Assembly (NCBI GenBank): GCA_902797455.1
Contig: CADBTE010000267.1
Span: 1 to 6,768, forward strand
DNA length: 6,768 bases
Direction: 5' to 3'
Origin: an uncultured Planctomycetota bacterium
GTDB taxonomy: Bacteria > Planctomycetota > Planctomycetia > Pirellulales > Thermoguttaceae
Shown here: piece by piece, positions 1 through 5,842 of the stretch
Layout of the letters: every line of letters starts with the position of its first letter
Numbering within the stretch: the first letter of the stretch is position 1
The notes under the pieces: generated by a model
What the model was told of the DNA's origin: nothing
The model's input: the letters and a program-made list of their open reading frames with translations, nothing else
Databases searched by the model: none
Program-made: the position numbers and the translations under genes

Positions 1-90
1 TTCTCCCGGCTGTAATATTACCGCACAGCGGGGGGTATATCCCTCCGCGTACAGACATATCCACCATCGTTTAAACAGGACCTTTGCCCC
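1..90 (+). promoter_or_regulatory. Leader region of the SGNH hydrolase gene
   Basis: This is non-coding sequence before the first gene. It contains a perfect 10-base palindrome GTAATATTAC (12-21), which is AT-rich against a GC-rich background. It could include a -10-like TAATAT (13-18), but any -35 would lie at or beyond the window edge. A second element is G-run / TATAT / CCCTCC (30-46), able to form a 6-bp stem with one G-T pair and a 5-base loop. An AGGA at 77-80 stands 10 bases before the ATG at 91 and is a reasonable ribosome binding site. The promoter assignment is inference only; the palindrome and the AGGA are directly visible. Confidence 0.3.
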
Positions 91-1455
91 ATGCGAAACA
101 GAACCAACGGTTTATTCACGCCTGTGCTTTTGGTCGCCGTGTGTCTGCTTGTTTGCGCAGCCGCCCCGGCCGGCCAGCCGTACGGCGCCGCCACCCTCCC
201 CTCCCCGGTCGCCTCGCCGGCCGCCGCCGAATTGGCGGGCGACTGGTCAGTGAAAGTCACCTGTGGCGATACCGCCGAAGTCGTCACGCTCGACCCGCAG
301 GAGATCGTCACGGTGACCGACGAAAAATACGATTCCCTCCCGGTCTTTAATCCGAACGGCCCCCCCTGGCGCCGCGCTCAGCCGCTGAATGGTGTCATCG
401 CCTTTGAGTGCTCCGTCGAGAACGCCGTCGTTCCCGGCACGATTGTCGTGCGCGACGAAAACGGCGCCGAGTACGTCGAGGGAATCGACTACCAGGCCGA
501 TGTTCCCGGAGGAAACGTCGGCCGTCTGGAAGGGGGCGCGATCGGCGAGAAGACCCCGGTCTGGATCTCCTACCAATACACACCGATGCGAATCGATTCG
601 GTCGTTCGCAAAAGCGACGGATCCTTCGCCGTCGTCAAGGGAACGCCGCACAGCGTGATGCCGGTTCCTCCGGCGCTGGCCGAGGGGGACACGCGTCTGG
701 TCAATGTTTACTTCTGCGGGCTGATGGACAAGCTCACCGACGATAACCTCTTCCCGATTCTCGACGACGCAAAGGTCATCTTCCCCGACGAGATCATGGC
801 CGAACGGCTTCTCCCCAAAACCTGGCAGAAGCTGACCAATGGCGAAACGCTCAAGATCCTCGCCTGGGGCGACAGCGTGACCGCCTGCGGTTTCATCCCC
901 GACGAGGACCGGTGGCAGGCGCAGTTCGTCCGCCGTCTGCAGGCGCGCTTCCCCAACGCGAAGATCGAGCTTGTCACCGAGGCGTGGGGCGGGCGCAATT
1001 CCGACACCTACTTCGCCCAGCCGGCCGGCGCCGAGCACAACTATCAAGAGAAGGTCCTCGACCAGCGTCCCGACCTGCTCATCTCCGAGTTCGTCAACGA
1101 CGGCGGCTTCTCCCCCGAAAAGGTGGAACAGAACTACGGCCGTATCCGTGACGACCTGAAAAACATCGGCGCCGAGTGGATCATTCTCACACCGCACTAT
1201 ATCCGCCCCAGCTGGATGGGTCTGGCCTCGCAGAAGAACTGCGACGACGACCCGCGCGCCTATACCCGGGCGATCCGCGCTTTTGGCCAGAAGAACAACA
1301 TCGCCGTCGCCGACGGTTCCCTCCTCTACGGCCGGCTGTGGCGGCAGGGGATCCCCTACATCACGCTGATGACCAACAACATCAATCACCCGAACGCTTT
1401 CGGGATGTCGCTGTTCGACGACGCGCTGATGGCGGTCTTTGGCGGCGACAAGTAA
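91..1455 (+). CDS. Exported SGNH/GDSL-family hydrolase
   Basis: A 454-residue protein that probably acts outside the cytoplasm as an esterase or deacetylase on an unknown, perhaps carbohydrate, substrate. Residues 1-28 form a Sec signal peptide: basic MRNR, hydrophobic core around 11-24, then AAAPAG, which suits signal peptidase I. The two cysteines in the core do not sit in a proper lipobox. Residues about 46-200 look beta-rich and are not recognisable by eye. The SGNH domain follows from about 250: block I G260-D261-S262 (nucleophile Ser262), block II GGRN (300-303), block III VND (335-337, Asn336), and block V N430-I-N-H433-P. The usual block V Asp is Asn here, although the His is kept. 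The start is supported by AGGA 10 bases upstream. The gene stands alone, converging on gyrB across a shared terminator. The fold is secure; the substrate is unknown. Confidence 0.85.
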   Translation: MRNRTNGLFTPVLLVAVCLLVCAAAPAGQPYGAATLPSPVASPAAAELAGDWSVKVTCGDTAEVVTLDPQEIVTVTDEKYDSLPVFNPNGPPWRRAQPLNGVIAFECSVENAVVPGTIVVRDENGAEYVEGIDYQADVPGGNVGRLEGGAIGEKTPVWISYQYTPMRIDSVVRKSDGSFAVVKGTPHSVMPVPPALAEGDTRLVNVYFCGLMDKLTDDNLFPILDDAKVIFPDEIMAERLLPKTWQKLTNGETLKILAWGDSVTACGFIPDEDRWQAQFVRRLQARFPNAKIELVTEAWGGRNSDTYFAQPAGAEHNYQEKVLDQRPDLLISEFVNDGGFSPEKVEQNYGRIRDDLKNIGAEWIILTPHYIRPSWMGLASQKNCDDDPRAYTRAIRAFGQKNNIAVADGSLLYGRLWRQGIPYITLMTNNINHPNAFGMSLFDDALMAVFGGDK

Positions 1456-1478
1456 AAAACGGCCGCTTAGGACCGGCC
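1454..1478 (-). terminator. Secondary intrinsic terminator candidate for gyrB
   Basis: Read on the minus strand, GGCCG (1478-1474), an 8-base loop and CGGCC (1465-1461) form a GC-rich 5-bp stem followed after one base by six T (1459-1454). The T-tract overlaps the stop codon of the convergent SGNH gene. This may be a backup stop for gyrB transcripts that pass the main terminator at 1487-1517. The stem is short, so confidence is moderate. Confidence 0.4.
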
Positions 1479-1486
1479 CAAAACAC

Positions 1487-1517
1487 AAAAAACTCCGCTT
1501 TGAAGCGGAGTTTTTTT
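1487..1517. terminator. Bidirectional intrinsic terminator between SGNH gene and gyrB
   Basis: AACTCCGCTT (1491-1500) and AAGCGGAGTT (1503-1512) are perfect inverted repeats. The realistic fold is a GC-rich stem with a TTGA loop. The stem is flanked by an A-run on the left (1487-1492) and a T-run on the right (1511-1517), so a U-tract follows the hairpin on either strand. It lies 31 bases after the SGNH stop and about 50 bases after the gyrB stop, and fits a shared terminator for these convergent genes. Confidence 0.9.
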
Positions 1518-1529
1518 GTGGGGCAAGCG

Positions 1530-1570
1530 AACCGTCCGCGAAAGGGGACGGTTGAACAGCCGGGACGGTT
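1530..1570. repeat. Three-arm inverted/direct repeat at the gyrB 3' end
   Basis: AACCGTCC (1530-1537) and GGACGGTT (1546-1553) are perfect 8-base inverted repeats around an 8-base spacer. A second GGACGGTT lies at 1563-1570 and overlaps the gyrB stop codon (1571-1569 on the minus strand). In the gyrB transcript either upstream AACCGTCC copy can pair with the single downstream GGACGGTT, giving two mutually exclusive hairpins. No U-tract follows directly, so this is not itself an intrinsic terminator. It could protect the 3' end or be a decayed repeat; its role is unknown. Confidence 0.6.
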
Positions 1571-4208
1571 AAATATCGAGGTTCTTCGCCGACAGGGCGT
1601 GTTCCTCAATGTACTCGCGGCGCGGTTTGACCCGATCGCCCATCAAGAGGCGGAAGATCTCATCGGCTCGGGCGGCGTCTTCCAGAGAAACCTTCACCAG
1701 CGTCCGATTCACCGGATTGAGGGTGGTCTCCCCAAGTTCCTCGGGGTTCATTTCGCCCAGCCCTTTGTACCGGGTGACGATCAGCCCCTTCTCCCCCGAC
1801 TCACGAACTTTCTGCGGGAGGCAGCGCAGATCTTCCAGCCCGACGGAGACATCTCCCTTGTACATGTAGTAGCGGGCTCCCTCCTGGCCGGTGCGGCTGA
1901 TCGGGAAGAGCGAGTCCGGTTCAAAACCAAGAGTTTTCAGTTCGGCCAAAGATCGGTTGATCGAACGTACCTCGCTCAGCTCGGTAACGTGCGGCCTCAG
2001 CGTCTGCTCGCCGGATTCTTCCGCGTCCGTCTCCGACCGACCGGCCAGGGCGTCGCTGATCGAACCGCCCGACTTGAGCTTCTCGGAGCTCACCCCCATC
2101 TGGCTTTCGACCTCGCTGAAGAAGGCATCGAGCTCTTCGCGGCCGGTGAACCAGTACTCTTTCTCCTGCCAAGAGACATGGTAGATCGGCAGACGGCCGT
2201 TCTTCTGGCGCGCCACATGATCACGAAGGGAGTAGCCGCGCTTCTCCAGCGACTTGATGTATTCTTCGAGCTTCTGAAGGGTCTGGCAGAGTTTTTTCAT
2301 CTGCTCTCCCTCGATCCGCCGGCCGTCCTGCGGGTCCAAACTGACCCCCGAAAGCCCAAGGGCGAGAAGCTCCCGCTTCATCTCCTCATCGGTTTGAACG
2401 TAGCGGGGCCGATCCTTTCCCTTGGCCTTGGCGCGAACCACCTTGTAGAGAGGGGGTTTGGCGACGTAGACGTGACCGCTTTGGATCAGGTTATACATCT
2501 GCCGGTAGAAGAAGGTCAGCAGCAAGGTCCGGATATGGGCCCCGTCGATATCGGCATCGGTCATAATCACCACCTTGCCGTAGCGCAGCTTGGTCAGGTC
2601 GACCAGACCGCGGCTGATCCGCTCGCCGTCGTCAAAGACGTGGACGTCGAAGCGGCCGTTCCCTTTTTTCATGTTGACGTAGTCTTCGTGGAAACCGAGG
2701 ACCGTGTACATATCCTCGATCTCTTTGTTCTTGAAGACTTTTTCCTCGGGACTTTTGTAGGCATTGAGGATCTTTCCGCGAAGCGGCAGGACGGCCTGGA
2801 ATTCTTTCAGACGCCCCCCCTCGGCCGAACCGCCGGCCGAGTCCCCCTCGACCAGGTAGAGTTCACAGCGTTCGGGATCTTTGCTGTAGCACTTCAGGAG
2901 CTTGTCGACGGCTTTGTTCTTCGCGGGGGTCTTTCCCTCACGCGCTTCCTGTCTGGCCTTTTTGACCGCCTCACGAACCTTGGCGGCTTTGCATCCCTTG
3001 TCGATAAGGACCTTCGCCGTCTCGGGATTTTCTTCCAGGTATTGGGAGAGGCGGTCGCCTACGATCCGGTTGACGATCCCCTCGACCTCGCTGTTCCCGA
3101 GTTTGGTCTTGGTTTGTCCTTCGAAGCGCGGTTCGGGAACCTTCACCGAGATCACCGCGGTCAGACCGTCGCGGAAATCGTCGCCGATCGGAATTAATTT
3201 ATCGAACAGATCGTTCGCTTTGCCGTAGTTGTTCAGCGTCCGTGTCAGGGCGGAGCGGAAACCGGAGATGTGGGTTCCGCCCTCGATGGTGTGGATATTA
3301 TTGACGTAGGAACGAAGGTTCTCCCCCTCTTCATTGGTGTACTGCATCGCGACTTCGACGTGAACCCCATCGATGCTGCCGCTCATATGAATGACATGGG
3401 AATGCTCGATCTTTCTGTCGCGGTTTAAGTAGGAGACGAAGTCGATCAGGCCGTTGGCGAACTCAAAGGTTTCCTCACGGCCGGTGCGCTCATCGCGGAA
3501 GAAGATCTTCACCCCATGATTGAGGAAGGCCAGATCGCGCAGACGACGGATAAGAATCGAGGCGTCGAACTTTGTCTCGGGGAAGATTTCCGGATCGGGC
3601 TTAAAGGTGGTCTTCGTTCCGTGCCGGGTGGTCTTGGCGCCGCGGGTCACCGGTTTGGTCGGAACCCCCCGCTCGTACTCCTGCTGCCAGACATAACCGT
3701 CGCGGCAGACCTCGACCTGGCACTCTTCCGAGAGGAAGTTCACGACCGTCACACCGACCCCGTGCAGACCGCCGGAGGTTTGATAAGCCCCCTTGCTGAA
3801 CTTTCCGCCGAACTTCAGGACGGTCATCACCCCCTGCAGCGTCGAATAGCCGAGATCGGGGTGGTCCTCCACCGGGATGCCGCGGCCGTCGTCCTCGACG
3901 GTGACGGAACCATCGGGATTGACGAAGACGTTGATCTCGGAAGCGAAACCGGCCAGCGCCTCGTCGATGGAGTTGTCGACCACCTCGGAGACCAGGTGAT
4001 GCAGCCCGCGCGAGGCGACATCGCCGATATACATCGCCGGGCGCTTGCGGACGTGCTCTAAATCGGAAAGGTGCTCCAGATCGTCGGCCGTGTAGGAGTC
4101 GTTGGCCTGGGGCATATCCGCCTCATCCGTCGGCTCGGCGGGGGAGGGACCGGCATGGAGACGATCATCACTGGGCTCGGAAGGGAGAGTATTTTCTTCG
4201 TTCGACAT
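1569..4208 (-). CDS. gyrB: DNA gyrase subunit B
   Basis: ATPase subunit of the type II topoisomerase gyrase (A2B2), which introduces negative supercoils ahead of forks and transcription. The protein has 879 residues. Residues 1-38 are an acidic, Pro-rich, non-conserved extension. The GHKL ATPase follows: EVVDNSIDEA (75-84, Asn79 for Mg), DDGRGIP (106-112), GGLHGVG (146-152). The transducer carries QTKTKL (365-370), whose lysine contacts ATP in the family. The Toprim domain has EGDSAGG (454-460, Glu454) and DADIDGAH (551-558, metal Asp551/553/555). The end is YKGLGEMN (814-821) and the C-terminal NLDI, a GyrB rather than ParE pattern. About 180 extra residues (roughly 600-800) interrupt the Toprim/tail region, as an insert does in long proteobacterial GyrB. 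A further 20-25 extra residues lie at about 506-539, replacing the usual G-x-GIG segment. AGGA 9 bases before the ATG supports the start. It lies 108 bases downstream of the DUF721 gene, probably in one operon. GyrA is not in the window. Confidence 0.97.
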   Translation of the reverse strand: MSNEENTLPSEPSDDRLHAGPSPAEPTDEADMPQANDSYTADDLEHLSDLEHVRKRPAMYIGDVASRGLHHLVSEVVDNSIDEALAGFASEINVFVNPDGSVTVEDDGRGIPVEDHPDLGYSTLQGVMTVLKFGGKFSKGAYQTSGGLHGVGVTVVNFLSEECQVEVCRDGYVWQQEYERGVPTKPVTRGAKTTRHGTKTTFKPDPEIFPETKFDASILIRRLRDLAFLNHGVKIFFRDERTGREETFEFANGLIDFVSYLNRDRKIEHSHVIHMSGSIDGVHVEVAMQYTNEEGENLRSYVNNIHTIEGGTHISGFRSALTRTLNNYGKANDLFDKLIPIGDDFRDGLTAVISVKVPEPRFEGQTKTKLGNSEVEGIVNRIVGDRLSQYLEENPETAKVLIDKGCKAAKVREAVKKARQEAREGKTPAKNKAVDKLLKCYSKDPERCELYLVEGDSAGGSAEGGRLKEFQAVLPLRGKILNAYKSPEEKVFKNKEIEDMYTVLGFHEDYVNMKKGNGRFDVHVFDDGERISRGLVDLTKLRYGKVVIMTDADIDGAHIRTLLLTFFYRQMYNLIQSGHVYVAKPPLYKVVRAKAKGKDRPRYVQTDEEMKRELLALGLSGVSLDPQDGRRIEGEQMKKLCQTLQKLEEYIKSLEKRGYSLRDHVARQKNGRLPIYHVSWQEKEYWFTGREELDAFFSEVESQMGVSSEKLKSGGSISDALAGRSETDAEESGEQTLRPHVTELSEVRSINRSLAELKTLGFEPDSLFPISRTGQEGARYYMYKGDVSVGLEDLRCLPQKVRESGEKGLIVTRYKGLGEMNPEELGETTLNPVNRTLVKVSLEDAARADEIFRLLMGDRVKPRREYIEEHALSAKNLDI

Positions 4209-4316
4209 CGCACTTGGTCCTATGGTACTTTGTCAGTAAAATATTTCTCATCAAAATCGCTTGAGCGCCCGACGGCTGAGTTTCTTTAAGCGTCGAACCC
4301 GCCGGGAAACATCGGG
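4209..4316 (-). other. Intergenic spacer between DUF721 gene and gyrB
   Basis: A 108-base gap between two genes on the same strand. It holds the gyrB ribosome binding site, AGGA on the minus strand at 4221-4218, and an AT-rich patch at about 4228-4255. The patch could hide a gyrB-proximal promoter, but I cannot match a convincing -35/-10 pair. I see no terminator hairpin with a U-tract, so read-through from the upstream gene into gyrB is expected. Confidence 0.4.
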
Positions 4317-4745
4317 TCATCGCTGGACAAACCGAATTTTTTTGATCTTCTCGTCCGGCATTTCGCTCTGGAAGGATCGCAGGATCTCTCTTTGACAGAA
4401 CGACAGCTCCATCACCAGAGGGGCCGACGACACCGTCACCGAGAGAACCCCGCCGCGAAAGCCGGAAACGACGGCGTCGTCATCGTTGAGGATCATTCCG
4501 CGGGAAGCGAGGATTTGTTCCCGAACGGTCTTCCAGCACTGCTGGAATTTCTCGACCGACAGACGACGGGTCATGCCGGTCCTGGCGAGGATCGACGGAA
4601 GGATATCCGACAGCTTGGACGGCCGGCCCAAGGGGCGTCTTTCGGGAATGAAGCGATAGCCCAGCGGAGTCACCCTCTCTTTGGAGTTCGCCTCGCGGAA
4701 GGAATTTTTTCTTCCTGCCCCTTTTTTACGGTGGGCGTCTGTCAT
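4317..4745 (-). CDS. DUF721 protein, DciA-like helicase-loader family
   Basis: A 142-residue protein. Residues 1-42 are strongly basic (KKGAGRK, RRPLGRPSK) and probably disordered or nucleic-acid binding. The DUF721 domain spans about 43-142: helical KLSDILPSILAR (44-55), conserved Trp71 in the FQQCWKTV segment, GGVLSVTVSS (98-107), VMELSF (111-116) and a final IKKIRF (134-139). DUF721 includes DciA, the loader/operator of the DnaB helicase in bacteria lacking DnaC/DnaI, and such genes are often found near recF and gyrB. That knowledge and the neighbouring gyrB make a replication role likely. The symbol dciA is not assigned because the family is diverse and the basic tail is N-terminal here. 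AAGG 7 bases before the ATG (4756-4753 on the minus strand) supports the start. It is divergent from miaA. Confidence 0.82.
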   Translation of the reverse strand: MTDAHRKKGAGRKNSFREANSKERVTPLGYRFIPERRPLGRPSKLSDILPSILARTGMTRRLSVEKFQQCWKTVREQILASRGMILNDDDAVVSGFRGGVLSVTVSSAPLVMELSFCQREILRSFQSEMPDEKIKKIRFVQR

Positions 4746-4800
4746 ACAATGACCTTAGCTGTATTACTGGCGGTTTGGGCGGCGAAAAATCACCTCTTTT

Positions 4801-4828
4801 ATTCTACCACAAACAGGTTTTTGGGCAA
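4801..4828 (-). promoter_or_regulatory. Candidate sigma-70-type promoter for DUF721-gyrB
   Basis: On the minus strand, TAGAAT (4806-4801) is a good -10 match and TTGCCC (4828-4823) a fair -35, separated by 16 bases. Transcription would start near 4794, giving a leader of about 50 bases before the DUF721 ATG at 4745. It is the best promoter match in the divergent region and would drive the DUF721-gyrB operon. It was called by eye against the consensus only. Confidence 0.45.
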
Positions 4829-4831
4829 GAC

Positions 4832-4856
4832 AACCGCCCCCTTTGCGAGGGGGGTT
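4832..4856 (+). promoter_or_regulatory. Hairpin in the miaA leader
   Basis: AACC (4832-4835) with GGTT (4853-4856) and CCCC (4837-4840) with GGGG (4849-4852) form an interrupted GC-rich stem with one bulged G and an 8-base loop. It is followed by AAAGAAGGA and then the miaA ATG at 4883. The AAGGA (4861-4865) is 17 bases from the ATG, longer than usual for a Shine-Dalgarno. There is no T-run after it, so it is not a terminator. A role in miaA leader structure or in flanking the opposing promoter is speculative. Confidence 0.35.
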
Positions 4857-4882
4857 AAAGAAGGAAAAAACCGAATAAAACC

Positions 4883-5833
4883 ATGGCCGAGGCAACCTGT
4901 TTTCTTCCCAGCGACGCAGTTTTTCTGACCGGACCGACGGCCTCCGGCAAGAGCGACTGCGGCATCTGTGTGGCGCGGATCATCCATGCCGAGATTCTCT
5001 CGCTCGACTCGATGGCGGTCTACCGCCGAATGGACATCGGCACGGCCAAACCGACAACCGGCCAGCGGGCGCTGGTCCCTCACCACTTGATCGACATCGT
5101 CGAGCCGTCGGAATGTTTTTCCCTGGCTTCTTACCTCAAAGCCGCCGAGACCGCCGTGCGGGAAATCCGCCGGCGAAACGCCCGCCCCCTGTTTGTCGGG
5201 GGAACGCCCCTTTACCTCAAAGGGCTTCTGCGCGGCATCTTCGACGGCCCCGAGGCGGACCAGCAGTTCCGCGCCCAGTGGCAAGAGAAAGAACAACAGT
5301 CTCCGGGAACACTCCACGCGCGCCTTCGGCAGGTCGACCCGGTCAGTGCCGAACGTTTGCATCCGAACGACCACAAGCGCCTTTTGCGCGCCCTGGAGGT
5401 CTACGAAGTGACCGGTCAGCCGATCTCCTCGCTTCAGACGCAGTTTTCCAGGCAACCCCCTTGCGGCGCCCCCCTGTTCGTCCTCGACTGGCCGCGGGAG
5501 GTTCTCTACGACCGGATCAACCGCCGGGTCGACGCGATGGTCGCCGCCGGACTGCCGGACGAGGTCCAATCGCTCCTGGCCGAAGACAAACCGCTTTCAA
5601 AGACCGCCTCGGCCGCCGTCGGTTATCGTGAGCTGATCGCGCACTTCAGCGGGGAATGTTCCCTGGACGAGGCGATAGAACAAATCAAACGCGCGACCCG
5701 AAACTTCGCCAAGCGGCAGATGACCTGGTTCCGTTCCTTCCCCGAGGCGCGCTTTATTCCGATGAACGACGACTCGACGGCCGAGAACACGGCGGAAAAA
5801 ATCGCGGCCGTTCTTTCATCCTCCAACGCGTAA
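4883..5833 (+). CDS. miaA: tRNA dimethylallyltransferase
   Basis: Transfers the dimethylallyl group from dimethylallyl diphosphate to N6 of A37 in tRNAs reading codons that begin with U, giving i6A, which MiaB usually thiomethylates later. It is a cytoplasmic monomer. The 316 residues match family length. Motifs in order: P-loop GPTASGKS (17-24), DSMAVYRRMDIGTAKP (42-57, catalytic Asp42 region), HHLID (67-71), GGTPLYLKGL (106-115, with Pro where many have Gly), the NDHKRLLRALEVYEVTG segment (162-178), VGYREL (246-251), and the C-terminal tRNA-binding segment with TRNFAKRQMTWFR (272-284). The start sits just before the first beta strand leading to the P-loop, so little N-terminus is lost or gained. 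The nearest Shine-Dalgarno-like AAGGA is rather distant. The gene is followed 9 bases later by dprA, so co-transcription is likely. Confidence 0.97.
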   Translation: MAEATCFLPSDAVFLTGPTASGKSDCGICVARIIHAEILSLDSMAVYRRMDIGTAKPTTGQRALVPHHLIDIVEPSECFSLASYLKAAETAVREIRRRNARPLFVGGTPLYLKGLLRGIFDGPEADQQFRAQWQEKEQQSPGTLHARLRQVDPVSAERLHPNDHKRLLRALEVYEVTGQPISSLQTQFSRQPPCGAPLFVLDWPREVLYDRINRRVDAMVAAGLPDEVQSLLAEDKPLSKTASAAVGYRELIAHFSGECSLDEAIEQIKRATRNFAKRQMTWFRSFPEARFIPMNDDSTAENTAEKIAAVLSSSNA

Positions 5834-5842
5834 AAAAACTTC

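Noticed and set aside
12..21. TAATATTAC, identical to the nick-site nonanucleotide of geminivirus-type rolling-circle origins
   Set aside because: No Rep gene, iterons or surrounding stem-loop are seen; a nine-base AT match in a bacterial leader is most simply chance or part of a promoter/operator.
247..1488. A 413-codon open frame on the minus strand opposite the SGNH gene
   Set aside because: It has no family motif, it spans the terminator region, and the opposite frame has a signal peptide and SGNH blocks in the right order.
1530..1570. Repeated GGACGGTT units considered as a CRISPR or iteron array
   Set aside because: There are only three 8-base arms with unequal spacing and mixed orientation, and no cas or replication initiator gene nearby.
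1176..3197. A 673-codon open frame on the plus strand running through the SGNH gene end and opposite gyrB
   Set aside because: It is a GC-rich antisense shadow of gyrB with no recognisable domain, it crosses the bidirectional terminator, and the minus-strand frame is unequivocally GyrB.
1569..4208. ParE (topoisomerase IV B subunit) as an alternative identity for the gyrB gene
   Set aside because: The QTKTKL motif, the C-terminal LMGDRVKPRREYIEEHA...NLDI pattern and the DUF721 neighbour all favour GyrB.
4799..5569. A 256-codon minus-strand open frame opposite miaA
   Set aside because: It is an antisense shadow of a fully motif-supported miaA and covers the divergent promoter region.
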